Below are positions 12,721 through 25,600 of a DNA stretch of 64,000 nucleotides, one piece after another (the stretch's first letter is position 1; each line of letters opens with the position of its first letter). The notes below the pieces were generated by a model that ran no database searches, was not told where the DNA came from, and saw only the letters and a list, made by a program, of their open reading frames with translations. This stretch comes from Dicyema japonicum (taxonomy: Eukaryota; Dicyemida; Rhombozoa; Dicyemidae). The stretch covers positions 843,232 through 907,231 of the forward strand of contig RDEW01000006.1 of NCBI GenBank assembly GCA_011109175.1. Direction: 5' to 3'. Position numbers and translations under genes: made by a program.

Positions 12721-13732
12721 TATGCAAGTTAAAAAATATTAATATCAATATATTATAATAAATAAAATAATTTATTATAAAATTTAAAATACTCGTTGGT
12801 GTATGGATTGTGTCTTTTTCATTAACAACGACGATGAACGCCTAAAAAGTAAAATATTAGTACTAATATCAAAGAAAAGAGGAATGTGAACAAAGTTGAT
12901 TCCAAAAATGCGATAATGGTATTAATATCCATTATTTTAGACTGCCAAAGCTTTATTGCAGAAAAATCACGACTCTTGTAATCTAAACGCTATTTTTAAT
13001 AACATTATTTCTGAAATTTTGAATAAAAAAAGTGCTGACTATTAGTTCCTCAATTTAGGATGTCCACGTGCTTTTCGTACTCTCATTAAAGTTTGTTCAA
13101 GACAATTAAAGACTAATAATCATAATATCACATGAGATTCAAATACCTGATGATTGCCAAATATCAAACCCTTGATGGTTCTCTCAGATTTAGAAATGCA
13201 TCTGCAATGGGGCTTCGTATGGAACTTCACGTGTGGTTGAATTGGAAGAATTTAGTAATGGGTGATCTGTTTTAATGTCTTCACGTGTCTAAGTTTTTAT
13301 CTCGTCATTGCAAAAATTTGAGGAACCTAATGGTTCTGCCCTGTATACAGGGTGAATTTTTAGTTAGAGATGCACAATTCCCTAGGACTGTCCCTGAATA
13401 AATGTTTTCAATCTCCGAAAATGATTTCATTCAAATTTTTGATTTTTATTATTTTTGTTTCCAAAGATTTCGGAGAAACGTATTGGGGCATGCAAACTAC
13501 TTGCTCCCAAAAGACAAGACTTAAAGTTCTTCGATGATTTTGACATGATTCAGCCTTCCAATAACGTGTGACTGTGGGGGAGAGAAAAATATCTAAATAT
13601 TTTAGAGCAGTTTAGCATACTTTGAGTCTTGTTACTGTAATTTACTGGAGTTCCTTAATGGGGAGTATGAATTTTTTCAACTGAATCTATTAAGAACCAA
13701 CAAAAGGGAAGAGGACATTCAGCCTACGTAGC
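12721..13732. other. AT-rich spacer
   Basis: No coding region, RNA gene or recognisable repeat. Confidence 0.4.
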
Positions 13733-13830
13733 TGTGGGAACCCTTCCAGTAAAATGGGAGAGAAAATGACCCTTTTTGTCCCACTCTTGCACTGGGAGCA
13801 TCTCTTTTAGGTTCCATTGCTTAGGTGAAA
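13733..13830 (+). repeat. Dispersed repeat R1 (copy 1)
   Basis: The stretch from GTGGGAACCCTTCCA to the GCACTGGGAGCATC end aligns by eye with the reverse complement of 30510-30605 (GTGGGAACCCCTTCAATG ... GCACTGGGTGTCAC). The end of each copy can be read as a decayed leucine-rich 2A-like lead, so R1 may be a 5' leader of family B. Confidence 0.5.
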
Positions 13831-14039
13831 AAAGCCACCTTAAACATTAATTTATTTACTCCGAAATCAAGAGAAATGGGATAAGAGTTATCGTCTATTT
13901 AAGTGATCTCTTGACCATTCCTGTCCTTTTGAGTCCTGGAAATTTGTGTTATTGCGGCCATCGCGGAAGGATCCGGGTGCTTCAGTTCGAAATTGAAATT
14001 TATTTTCAAAGACCACAGTTAAAGAAAAGAACAAAAAAT

Positions 14040-15420
14040 TATGTGATCCCGGAGAATTTCAATGGGGCTCTCAGCTTGGCCCAGTGGTCTTCCCTCGGTC
14101 CAACACAAGCACGCAGTGGACGAGTGATCCTCTGGTATCGTTGAGTTTGGCCTCCTTTTCTTCTTATTAAGTCTTCCAAGGGGGTAGGTGTAGAATTAAG
14201 ATCGCCTTTGATCCAGTTCTCTATCGCGGAAAACGCTCTTTTTTGGGTTGTTGCAATTCTTTGAGCATTCGTCCAAAAAATTGAGGGACCCCATGATGCA
14301 CATGCATATGATATACATGGCTCGACGTACTAGTGATTTCAGAGGCACAAAGTGCCCCAAACCGGGGTTACACTGTAGTGATTTCAGAACGGGATGACTT
14401 CCGATCCTCCATAAACCAAAGATCCCCTTTAAGAGGTTGATTTTCTTTTCACATTCGTTTAAAACATTTCCACGTGGCGCGAGAAAGTCATATGGGTGTC
14501 GAATACTACTCCAAGATCTTCTGCCATTTTTGGAATGGCAACTTACTTCCATCTGCTTCTATATCCACTGTCCTGTTGGATATTCTCTTATCAGAGGTAA
14601 GGAGAGACGTAACCTATTTTCCGGGCTGATCGACAGACTGTTTTCATTTACCAGTAGATTAAACAGTTTACAAGTAATTGTATTCACTCCGAGGCGACCT
14701 GAACGTCTTGGTCCCTGGATACAATGACAATATAAACTGCATAAGCCAGTAAAAGGTCATCCTCATGCTCCGGAGTCGGGATATCATTCAAGAAAAAGTA
14801 GAAGAGGGGGACAGAGGAGATCCTTGGGGTATTCCATTTGGAATTAAATGGGAGCTCGACCGTAGGTTTCCCAAACAGACTCGTCCTCTTCGTCCACTGA
14901 GAAAATTCACCAGCCAGAGTTTGAAATTCCCAGGTATATCCGTCTGAAGATTTTCCTGGCGAGTCTTTTCTTGGGATGGAGTCGAATGCACTGTGAATGT
15001 CTACAGAACATAGAATTGTTTTTTGTGCCTGGGTTTGTTGGTGAACCCGAGCAAATAAAATCACTCAGGGTTACTAGGTGGGTATCCGTCGAGTGAAAGG
15101 ATTTAAATCCGTGTTGGAATGGTTTCTCTGGGATTGTTCCTTTGATTTTCTGAAGAACTAGTTTTTCCAGAATTTTCGACATTGAAGATAGCAACGATAC
15201 CGGTCTGAATGATGCCGGATTGTTTTTTGGTTTTCCCATCTTCAATATCGGGCGGATGTAGACGAGTTTCCATAGTGAGGGGATCACATTTTCCCTTAAA
15301 GACCAATTATAGATCTTTGTAAGGGTCCTGATCCTCTCTGGTCCAAGATTTTTCAGCAGGATAACAGGGATTCCATCTGGGCCGTGGGAATAGGTAGTCT
15401 TTGTATTGGCAGTGCTTCTT
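14040..15420 (-). mobile_element. LINE family B: RT and C-terminal region (B5)
   Basis: In minus-strand order: MIPSLWKLVYIRPILKMGKP...RPVSLLSSMSKILEK (RT block 1), FQHGFKSFHSTDTHL, VDIHSAFDSIPRK (catalytic Asp block), GIPQGSPLSP (block B), DDLLLAYAVYIV (YADD altered), then VLNECEKKINLLKGIFGLWR of the post-RT region and a decayed 3' end near 14045. The blocks are colinear but spread over three frames, so this is one pseudogenised insertion. Confidence 0.85.
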
Positions 15421-15498
15421 TTACATCCGTTTCTGAAAAGTAGGAAAATAAGCGGTCCCTCTTCGGTTTTTCCAAAGGATATACAAGAATATACAAAT

Positions 15499-18400
15499 GG
15501 TTATTGCGAAAGGATCTAAACGAGCGACAAAGACAACGAAAGTTTCAACAATAAAAACCAGCGGCTCTTCTCGTCCTCCGAGAAGTTCTATGGCTGATTC
15601 GTTCACATTGGACAACAAAACGCTGTGCGAGACAGACTGCCAATGAACCTATGAAACACGAATCCTCAGAAATGACCAAACAAGCAAACGAATCCATGAA
15701 AGCTAATCCCACAGACAACTCGTCCCTATTGATAACAGTCAACTCCGCTACCAGTGGGATAAGGATCGCGGACATTCTATACTTCTATGACCAGTACGGA
15801 TGTATGAGATGAGCCACAGAGGATCGGGCTCCTTCCGACTGGATTTTCGAGACATCTCCCACATGACTACCTTTATGGAGGCGTGAATGAGACCTGTCTT
15901 TTTGGCCCGGACAACCACCGATTCAGAACACTTTCAACAAAACCGTCTGAGATTTCCCTCAGGAACCTGCCTTTCTGGGTGAAGGAGGACGACCTCTTGG
16001 ACTACCTCCAGGAGATGGCTTTCTCAACTACAAAAGTTACCCGAATGTCCAGAGGATCGCAGACCATGCCAATGGCGAAGGCCTCAATTAATAGTAAATC
16101 GGAGGCTACATTGCTAATACATTGTGGGCTTCTACACTGGAACGAACATGATCTCCTGTGAGTGGATGAGAAGAGGACCGTCGATCTGCTACAACTGTCA
16201 GCAGGTCGGTCACCTTGCATTCCAGTTCACAGGAAGGAAGAAATGCTTCCGTTGTGCGGGGGAGCATGACACCTCCAAGTGCAGTGCGGACCCGGGTCTC
16301 GAACCTAAATGCGTTAACTGTGGATCAACAAAACGCGGTGCCAGGTATGGAGGATGCCCTGTGCTAGTGGAGGTCAGGCGAAACCTAAATCTCCGTATCA
16401 ACAATACGGAACCGAAACAGATGGATGTTATAACCAACAAAGTAGAACCATCAGCCCAAAAAAGAATAATCGGCCCAAGAATTAACAAGAATGAACCAGC
16501 TCCTCATCCACGAGAATCGGCCTGGATACCCAGAGAAAAAATACCAGTGAGAATTGCAAAGGAATTGGAAAAAATAATATCAAGACTAAAAAAACTAAGC
16601 GGTATACTCGGGGTGGATTTACGAAGAATGGTGGACCTGGCCATGGAGACCCCGGGCCACCTAAAAGAAAATTGAAAAGAAACCTGAAGATAGTTCTGGT
16701 GAATTCCCGATCCCTGAGGAAGAGGCGTCATGACCTAGCACTAATCCTGTCAACCACCAGGATTGACATCCTGGTGGTCAACGAGATCAAGGTGAAAAAG
16801 ACCAACACTACAAGGCTACAATGATATAATTCTATAGAAATACCGTGGTACTGGAACAACATTATTTCACAGTAATGACCTACAGATACGTGAGCCAAAA
16901 GTTATTATTTATACACATTGTAAATTTGTTTCCGTTGGGGTGCGCTGCTGTGGCCTTTGGATACACATTGGAGAGATGTATGACCTCAGAAAGTGTTTTA
17001 CAGAAATTGAAGAATTCTTTGCAGAAAACGATATGTCTGTCCCGGTAGGAGATCTAAACGCCAAGAACGTTAAATATGGATGCTTCGGAACTAACGAGGA
17101 TAGAATCAGACTAAGAAAATTGAGTGATAAAACTGGTTTCGAGATCATAACGTCGGAGGAGCCCAATCACTTCTCGATCACGATGGAAATATGCTTGGCG
17201 TGTTTCTTGGGCCACCACTGCTCTACATTTATGTGGGGAGACCGAAGATCATTTGGGACATCGAGAGCGACCACATCCTCAAGAAATGACACTGAACCTG
17301 GCTCCGGACACGGAGTCAGTGTTCACAGGTTATCAAGGCTAAATTGGGAACACTACAGAAGATACATATCTGGAAACCTCAAAAACTGGAAAAGGCGACC
17401 TTATTCCCGAAGTGATATTGACATCATAGACAGAGACCTTTCAATTGTGATGGAGAGATACTTATCACTTTACGCCAGGAAAAGACTTTCCGGTGCTAAT
17501 TATAAAAGAGCATCAATTTCTCCCTTTCTACGTTATCTCTGATTGAAGAAAGAAACCGACTGAAGAACAAACTCAGAAGATGTGTCGACTGGGTTACATT
17601 GACCGGTCAACTAAAGATAATCAAATAAGCCATCGAAGAAGGAACAAGACTGACTCTAGAACAATGTGGAGGGTCGAGGCAAGCAAACTAAACACCAAAG
17701 GCCCCTCGTTCTGGAAGATCTACAAAAGAATAACTGGCTAGAAGAGGAATGATAATGAAAATCTCTTTGAACAAGCCAGAAGGTGGGTCTTAAGAAGCAA
17801 ATAGACTGTATCCAGGGAGTCAACCCAATGGAGCTGAGCCTGAGGGAAGAGTTTGGAGCTTCACAAGATATTCTTACCTATTCTCCGGACGATCTCAGAT
17901 TCTGATATAAAGATAACGACAGAGGACGTCGTGATTATCATTAGAGCATGCAAAGCTAACGCTCCTGTACATGACCAAATTAGCATGAGAATGTTCAAAG
18001 AAGGTCCAGAGGATCTGCTGCTCGTGCTGAAGGAATTACTCAACGCAAGCATTGATCATGGATATATCCCAAGATGCTGGAAAACCTCTATTGTCAGGAT
18101 GATACTTAAACCAGGAAAATCGTGGAGAGACCCCCTTAACTATAAGCCAATCAGCCTAATTTGCTCTATCCCCAAGATTGCTGAGAGAATTATCTTCAAG
18201 AGACTGTTTCCTCCTCGCGGAACAATGTGGCTTCAGACCTGGGAAATCCTGCACGGATTGTATCCACCACATGCATTCGATGGTACTGAGAGCTCTGGAA
18301 TTCAAGAGGCAAGTCAACCTGGTGTGTTTGGACCTGTCCAAGGCTTTCGATAGCCCGTGGCATATGGCCCTCCTATCAAGGCTAGCGGCTGCTGACATCC

Positions 18401-18925
18401 AAAAGAAATTCTTCACATAGATAAAAGACTTCCTAACAGGACGGACTTTCCGAGTACGTGTTGGGGCAAATATGTCAAAAGATATCCTATTGAAGAGGGG
18501 CGTTCCACGGGAGCCCGCTTCTGTTCAATGTGTATGTTCAATCTGCCTTGAGCCCGCTTCTGTTCAATGTGCTTTTGTCAGACTTCCCTACTCCGCCGGA
18601 TGCGAACACCAAACTGCTGATATACGCAGACGATATTCTGATTATAGATACGTCTGAGAAGTTAACATAATCAGAAAAAAGAATCAAGTTATTCATTGAT
18701 CAAGTGCAGGATTGGTACTCCAAAAGAGGGATGAGACTCTCTACTGAGAAGTCCAGCTTCTTGAGGGTTAGTCGCCTACGGAGGCATCATGCGCAGCCCT
18801 ATTCACTTGGTATTCAGAACGTAAATTCACTCCGCTACCTCGAGATAGTTATCGATCGGGAAGGTTCTTTCATGGAGGATATCAGACGAAAAAGGCGTTG
18901 CAAGCGCTTGAACAACTCTTGAATT
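15499..18925 (+). mobile_element. Jockey-like LINE with gag zinc knuckles, near full length but decayed (F1)
   Basis: ORF1 starts around 15499 (basic MVIAKGSKRATKTTK...), with an RRM-like stretch ISLRNLPFWVKEDDLLDYLQEM (~15945-16010) followed by zinc knuckles CYNCQQVGH, CFRCAGEHDTSKC and CVNCGSTKRGARYGGC (16185-16360). The first knuckle has lost its last Cys. ORF2 follows: KIVLVNSRSLRKRRHDLALIL...ILVVNEIK (endonuclease start, ~16685), a VGDLNAKN box (~17045), then RT blocks PLNYKPISLICSIPKIAERI, CGFRPGKSC, LDLSKAFDSPW and IYADDILII (18616-18651). At least six frameshifts interrupt it. Gag plus APE plus RT in this order is typical of the Jockey clade. Confidence 0.88.
18511..18571 (+). repeat. 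39-nt in-frame duplication inside RT of F1
   Basis: A 22-nt unit encoding PLLFNV occurs at 18511-18532 and again at 18550-18571, 39 nt (13 codons) apart, so the RT block reads PLLFNV...ALSPLLFNVLL. A small slippage-type duplication in a dead element. Confidence 0.85.
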
Positions 18926-19180
18926 AGTAGGATGCCAATTTTGATTTTTAAGATGAGTGTTCTGAGCTCCAAGATTTTACCCTTGATTCCATTCGCGTTG
19001 AGCTGGATCTGTTTTCGAGGGGCACACGTCCGGGAAGCTGATACCGATCCAGAAATTCGCCGACCGGGGGTGACATTACTCTCCGGTGGAAGAAAGCAAA
19101 TGGTCCTTTTCTGAAGTGCGTTGCGCGCACTCTGAGCGCCTCCATGGCTATTCTGTCTGGTGGACCACATGACGCCACGT
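18905..19180 (-). mobile_element. 5' fragment of a second Jockey-like LINE (F2)
   Basis: Minus strand QLNANGIKGKILELRTLILKIKIGILLIQE is the endonuclease N-terminus of a Jockey-type element. Upstream residues (FRKGPFAFFHRRVM...) may be the end of gag. It is inserted head-to-head against F1 and stops where F1 begins. Confidence 0.65.
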
Positions 19181-19189
19181 CTTAAACTA

Positions 19190-19520
19190 AATCGGTTTTA
19201 AACTTTTCGAGAAAGGAGATTTCATCTGAAGCGCGGGACAAGACGAGTATTAATTTTCCTGATTACTGAATGCACCATTGACAAGTCTAAGAAAGTCAGA
19301 GAAGGTGGTTCGTGCGGAGGAATTCAGATCGGCATTATAAAAGTGCACTCCGATAGAATTCCTCTGCAGAAATAAAAAAGACACTTCAGAAACGCAGTTG
19401 GTTTACTGGCGGAGCATTCGAAGGAAATTCGAGAGATGTTGGAGGCTGGGATCACTTAATTTAGCAAGTTAATTCTTTCTTTCTTGGTGGTCTTGGGGTT
19501 TTAAAATAAAATAAATAAGA
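19190..19520 (+). mobile_element. LINE family B 3' end (B8)
   Basis: A KCTPIEFLCRNKK segment and an RRKFERCWRLGSL-like end match copy B10 (38336-38480), in altered frame. The GGAGGCTGGGATCACTTAAT end and the CTTGGGGTTTTAAAATAAAA tail are the family B terminus. The tail ends about 150 bp from the MOT1 stop codon. Confidence 0.7.
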
Positions 19521-19666
19521 AAGTCACGTTGAGACATTCATTTTCACAATTTTTAGGTTCAACCAACAATTTCATCATTTTGCAGTTTGAGTATTTTCCA
19601 TTAATAAGCAGACTAATCAAGGCACACTCAAAATAAAAACATAATAGAAAACTATACAAAAGAAAA

Positions 19667-22600
19667 TTATTCAAACTCATCAGTATACTGAGATTCATCC
19701 CACAGCTCCCCCATTTCTCGAATGATTGACTCGGACACCCCCTTTTTTGCATTTGGAATATGGGACTCCTCATTATTATGCACACTCGAAGCAAATATAT
19801 CAAATAATTCATTCGTAGCCATTGACGACAGGCTATTATTGTCTTCAGATATGAGAGTAGATGATACCATCTTTTTAAAACGTTGAAGACTAAATTATTA
19901 ATCAAAATTTCCACTTCATGATTTTGTCTTCTATCGTGTCCCTGGTTATCAGTCTATATACATTAACAGCCTTCTGTTGTCCAATCCTATGAGCTCTATC
20001 CATCGCCTGCATATCAGAGCAGGGATTCCAATCATGATCCATAAAAATGATCACATTGGCTCCAGTCAGGTTAAGTCCATGACCAGCAATTCTTGTAGTA
20101 GCCAACATAATCTCAAAAGAAGGGTCAGAGTTAAATCTATTGTAACCACAACAAACACCTATTGGCGTAATCCACTCTCTTTGAGTTTTGAACAGTCCCG
20201 TCCAGTCTCATGTACAATACATCGGGCATATGCTTACTAAATAAAAATCACATGAACGGAAAACCACAGCAAATCACTTATAATGATATCAATGAAAGCT
20301 CTTGTTTGACAAAAAATCACAACTCTGTGCCTTGAATTGAGAGTAATCAAAGAATCTGAGCCAATCCCGCAATTCTCCAAAATCTCTCTAATAATAAGTC
20401 AATTCGATACTTCAAGACGACCAGCTTCCCGGAAACGGAAATATCGCTCAGATCATAAGAGTTGTCGTAGTACTGACCAATATTCTTAAGTAGAGCAGGA
20501 TGATTGCAAATCAGTCGTGATTTATTGATAATCTAAAACTAACTCAGAGACAAAACTGATAATTTCCACGTCTGATCAGAAACTGTCGACTTTTTCATAA
20601 CAATGTTGGAAAGAGCATCATACAGGGCAACCTTTAGTAACGAATGTTAAATACCTGAAGTTCGCTCATATGACAGTGATAGTCCTGAATCGTCTTTGGT
20701 GGGAGATCATGGAGGACGTCCTCCTTTACACGCCGAAGAATAAATGGTAGAATATTCTTATGCAGACTTCGCAGTGCAATCAAACCAATAAATAAGAAAA
20801 ACTAGTACCTTCAGATGACTGAAGAACAGACGAATTAGACTGTTCCTTCAACGGAATAACGGATTTCACAAAACGTTTGTTAAAAGACTTTTCAGAACCC
20901 AGGAAACCGGGCATCAAAAAATCGAAAAGAGCCCAAATATCCAATATTTTACTCTGTACGGGAGTTCCAGATAGCAACAGTCTGTGCTTACAGCGAATTG
21001 ACTTGAGTGACTTTGATATCTATCATAGAAAGTACAACAATACCTTGTTGTTTGGATTCTTAATGACGTGTCCCTCATCTAAAATGCAAAAATCCCATTC
21101 AACAGAACTAAAGGTAAATAATAAGACAAACGTGAAGAAAAACAATGTCATGTCTAATAATTTCATATCTATCAAATTAAACTATTTAAAACTACCTCCA
21201 CGCGGATTATTTGATAAAATATTAATTATTTCTGCAACTGGATAATACTGAGACTCAAACTTATCCAGTCGCAATGAGAGATTTGTTCCAAAGTCCTTTT
21301 TAGCCCGAACCTATTTATTAATGTTTTTAATTCATACTTTATCTCCCATGTTAAAAGTATATTTACTATTATGAACATTCATTTTCCTGTTCATAGCTTT
21401 GTAATAATTCGAATTTTCTTCAATCGATTTAATTTCGAAATTAAATCTCTTCGCATTCGGACACAAATTATCTGACTGGGAATTATCTAGATATAAATTT
21501 TTTAAATCAAACTACGTGAATTTTCAATAGATTCTGGAGTCGAACAATTAACCAAATCGTCAATTTGTTCTGGAATCGCACACATCACTTAAATTATCTA
21601 ACTCATAATGTAATATAAGTATAACCATGAATTATTGAATTTATTCCCTTAATTCCTCGATATCTTTCGAAAGGACTTTTGTTAGAAAATAAATGGACCG
21701 ATATGTTGTAACTGTAGACAGCACTTTCTAATTTGTGACAAAATATCTAATAACTTTGTCATAAAGTTTAATAACTTTGTCAAATATTTAATAACTTTGT
21801 CAAAATGTTTAATAACTTTGTAAAATATTTATTGGATTATTATTTATATTTTTGGGATTATTATTTATATTTTTGGGATTATTATTTATATTTTTGGGAT
21901 CATATATATTATATTTATTGGATTATTATTTTATATTTTTGGGATCATTATTTATATTTATTGGATTATTAAGTTCCTATAAAAACAAATTTTAGCGCAA
22001 AATGAATTAAATGAATAGTTACCAAAACGAAAATACTACTGTAACCGAGGATAACCGACAAACTTATTAAATAAATATGAAGCAGGTTTGGCTTATTCAA
22101 AAATATCGAAGACATATGTATTACCAGACAGTTGTTTCTATCGTCAAAAAATACAGGAAGTTTTGCTTCAACAAGAAATAATTGTGGACGAAAAAAAACT
22201 TAATCCATCGGACATCTTATTTTTGACTAAAAAAATTGAAGAAGATGCTTCATTTACGCTGAAGAATTTACAAAATTCTTTTTTGATGTGAAAAGAAAAA
22301 ATGTCTCTCAATCGACAATAAATAGGACGCTAGAGACATTTGGATATACAGTAGGACCCCGCCCCAATCAAACCCCGGCCCTGGGGCACCCTCTATATTT
22401 GGGGCACCCTCTGTATTTGGGGCGATTTTTTAAATAAATATAATTATAAATGATCTTTTACATTTTTTCACATTTTTCGTTCAATAAATTCAAAATAAAA
22501 ACCCCGCTTTTTGGGGGCACTTTCTCTATAGAAAATTTAAAAATCTATTATTTAATTTTTATCTTTAATTTATTAATTTTCAAATAATTGTCAGCATGCC

Positions 22601-25600
22601 TGCGAAGCTTAGTCGTCATTTGAAACAACAGATTTTCGATTCTTTAATAAATCAAAATATGTCAGAAAGAAAAATTTGTCGATTATACAAGATTGGAAAA
22701 GGAACTGTTTCTCGAATTAAAAAAGAAATTGGAAAGGAAAATATTTCGTTAAACAAAGAAGTATTTTTTGAGGAAGTTTCATGCAAGAAGTTTGAATCCG
22801 ACCTTTCTACTCAAATTGATCGACTAGTATTCGAAGTCTTCAACAATTTGAGAAAGGATGGGATTTCAATTTGATTATTATGGATAATGCACGTTGTCAC
22901 AAATGTCAGGAATATTCAAACTTATCAATTTCTTAAACTTCCTAAAAACACAACAGCACTTCTTCAACCTTTAGATATGGGGATCATAAACTCATTCAAA
23001 TCATGTTATAAGAATGTTCTTTATGAAAATGATATGTCTTGACGATGCTAATGAATACTATGATGCCCTGTTGAAGATCAATATGAGACAAGTAGTCCAT
23101 TTGTGGGAGAAGCATGGACTCGTGTAACAAAAACTACAATATTGAATTGTTGGAAAAAGATAAATGAGCAAAGAACATTGTCCATGAAACAAATTCAAAA
23201 AAGAATCCGAATTAATTGATGAACATATTTCAGATTTAACAGAACTTGAAATAAATGGAATAGAAGAAAATGAGGCTATGTATAATGGAAATAATGAGAT
23301 GATGGGCTATATTTAAAAGATTACAATAAAAATTATGAATAATCTTGAATCTTCATTATTTAACATTTGTCCTGAAGGGCTTTAAAGAATACTATGAATT
23401 TAGGATTAAAATTTCAAAAATGCTAAGAAACAAATATTCCATTGGGAACAAAATAACTTGATTATTTTTCAATATGAAGCCAAAACCTTTTTGCAATATG
23501 AAGCAAAACATTGTATTGTAAAAATAATTATTTAAAATACGAATAGAGAGGTTAAAAATGTAATAATTTAGTATACTCTCTATATTTGGGGCACCCTCTA
23601 TATTTGGGGGCACTTTTCTATTGGGGCGGGGTCCTACTGTAGTTTTAAAAAATCAATTTGTACCTATGGCGAGAAATTCTACAATAAATATGGATGAAAG
23701 ATATAGATCTGCCAGAAAAATAATTGAAGTGATAATCAACGGCTTATTTTTATAGACGAAATGGGAGTCAATTGTTTGATGAGATCCAAATTTGGAAGAT
23801 CATATAAAAGGAGTTACTCCGAAAAAAATGTACTAGAAAACATAAGAGAGAAAAATTTCTCTATTTGTGCTGCTATTTCTGTGGACGGCCTTTTACATTA
23901 CGAAATCAATTCCTTTCCTTATCGCGCGGAGACGTTCATTGATTTTGTAATACAGCTTAATTATAAGCTTGAACATGCCAGGGAAAAAAGTATGGTTATG
24001 TATTATATTTAAGACATGGTATTGATTTGACAATGCATCAATTCACAAGAGCGAGCAATTAAAAAATGTTGTATTCGGAACTGGTATCCAATTAATTTTT
24101 AACGTGTCATTAGTTAAAGCATTGGCTAATGAAGAATTTTAATTTATAGTTGTTTTTTTTTCAATTAATTATAAAATTGGTTTCTTTTAATTTGACCCTT
24201 GACAAAGTTATTAAGTATTTTGACAAGTTATTAAACATTTTGACAAAGTTATTAATCGAGACGAGGATTATTTTGTGACTAAACACCAACTCCTGCAACC
24301 TGGGATAACCCAAACAACCACCTTTCTCTCTTTTTCTTAGAACCAGAATATATCACGTGAGATAGAAGTGAGTCGTCGAAAAATTTATCAATCTCGTACG
24401 CCCAGTGAGTAGTGAGAGCAACAGGACAAACCACGAGGGACGGTTTCTAATATGTTATTCAACCAAACCCAAGTTTGAGATGATTTATAGTAGTTGTGAA
24501 GAAGGACAATTATCTGTAAGGTTTTTCCTAGCCCCATATCATCAGCTAAAATTCCGTGAAGGCCATAGGTAGTTATAAAGTTGAGCCAGCTGATGCCATC
24601 CTAGAGATCATCATAATCTTCACCAATTGATAAGGACGAAGAGTTGTCTTGAGCTCTTTAGGCACTTCTACGGGGAAGATATTAGCCTGATTGTGTAGGT
24701 TTTCCAACAACATTCTCCCCCTCAACCACATTGGATGCAAAGGTTTCTCCACCTGTTCAACTGAATATGCACTCTACGGTCTAGATTTAATAACAACCTG
24801 AAGAGGAAACAATTCGACCAGTTTAGAGAAACATAAGGAGGCTATAGAGCGCACATGAGTTATTTGATCCCCGAGAGAAGAAAGGACAGAAGTAATCAGT
24901 ATTGGGACGTAAATTGATATATTTTTTGTTTCAATTATATCTAAGTTGAACACAAACATCAAACGATGTATCGTCTCAATTATACCCAATCTCGCCCACT
25001 TGTTGTCCAATTCTCCAAAAAACCACTCAAAGGTGAGGGTCCTCAATGAGGAGGAAGCCAAAATTCCCACAAAGCGAGCACATAAATGCCTGGAGAGGCA
25101 GTCCATATGGCATAAGCATCGCTTCAGAATAGACAGATTGCACACATATTTCGTAAGCATGATCTGAGACATGTAAGGAACAACCAACTCTGCGAAAAGA
25201 ATCTTACAGAGCAACTCATCGTCATTTAGAGTTCCATCGTCAACATATTAGGTCAAATAATACTTGAACTATTGAAAATGGCAAATTGATGCGAAATGAA
25301 CTGTTCAAACTCAGGGATGTTCGATTCACAAAGGAACATCACAGCCAACTCGGCACCGATGCGTTGATTGTCGAAACTCGTAAGCTTATGAATATTAAAG
25401 AGATAAATACGTCATTGAGTGGCTCAGCGAAACTTAGGTGGGTGTATGAAAACCTGAACTTTTGAGGGGCTGAAAGACCGCTGGACTAAAGGATAAATAA
25501 CCAAAACAAACCCATTCAGGGAACAAAGAGGCAACTACCGTAGATGAATCAAGAGAGATCTCATCTAAAAATGAACTAAATGCAGTATCACCAATCATGG

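Larger units (their letters stand above)
21738..24262 (+). mobile_element. Tc1/IS630-like DNA transposon inside MOT1
   Basis: Bounded by inverted arrays of TTAATAACTTTGTCA units. Transposase pieces in order: [18 protein letters not shown], then an HTH-like [17 protein letters not shown] region (22075-22290), a [11 protein letters not shown] piece that breaks at the pogo insertion, then [12 protein letters not shown] (first catalytic Asp, ~23745), [21 protein letters not shown] and [16 protein letters not shown] (second Asp, ~24030). The region with the third acidic residue is missing, and there are frameshifts. IFIDE...DNASIH is typical of the IS630/Tc1 DDE fold. Non-functional. Confidence 0.75.

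Noticed and set aside
16210-16488. Minus-strand 92-codon frame opposite the gag zinc knuckles
   Set aside because: Antisense of the CCHC-rich coding strand, no independent support.
21303-21340. A 27-nt intron inside the integrase fragment (GDKV to RAKKDF)
   Set aside because: The sequence between reads as plausible integrase codons with TGA and TAG stops, so decay explains it better than splicing of a dead element.
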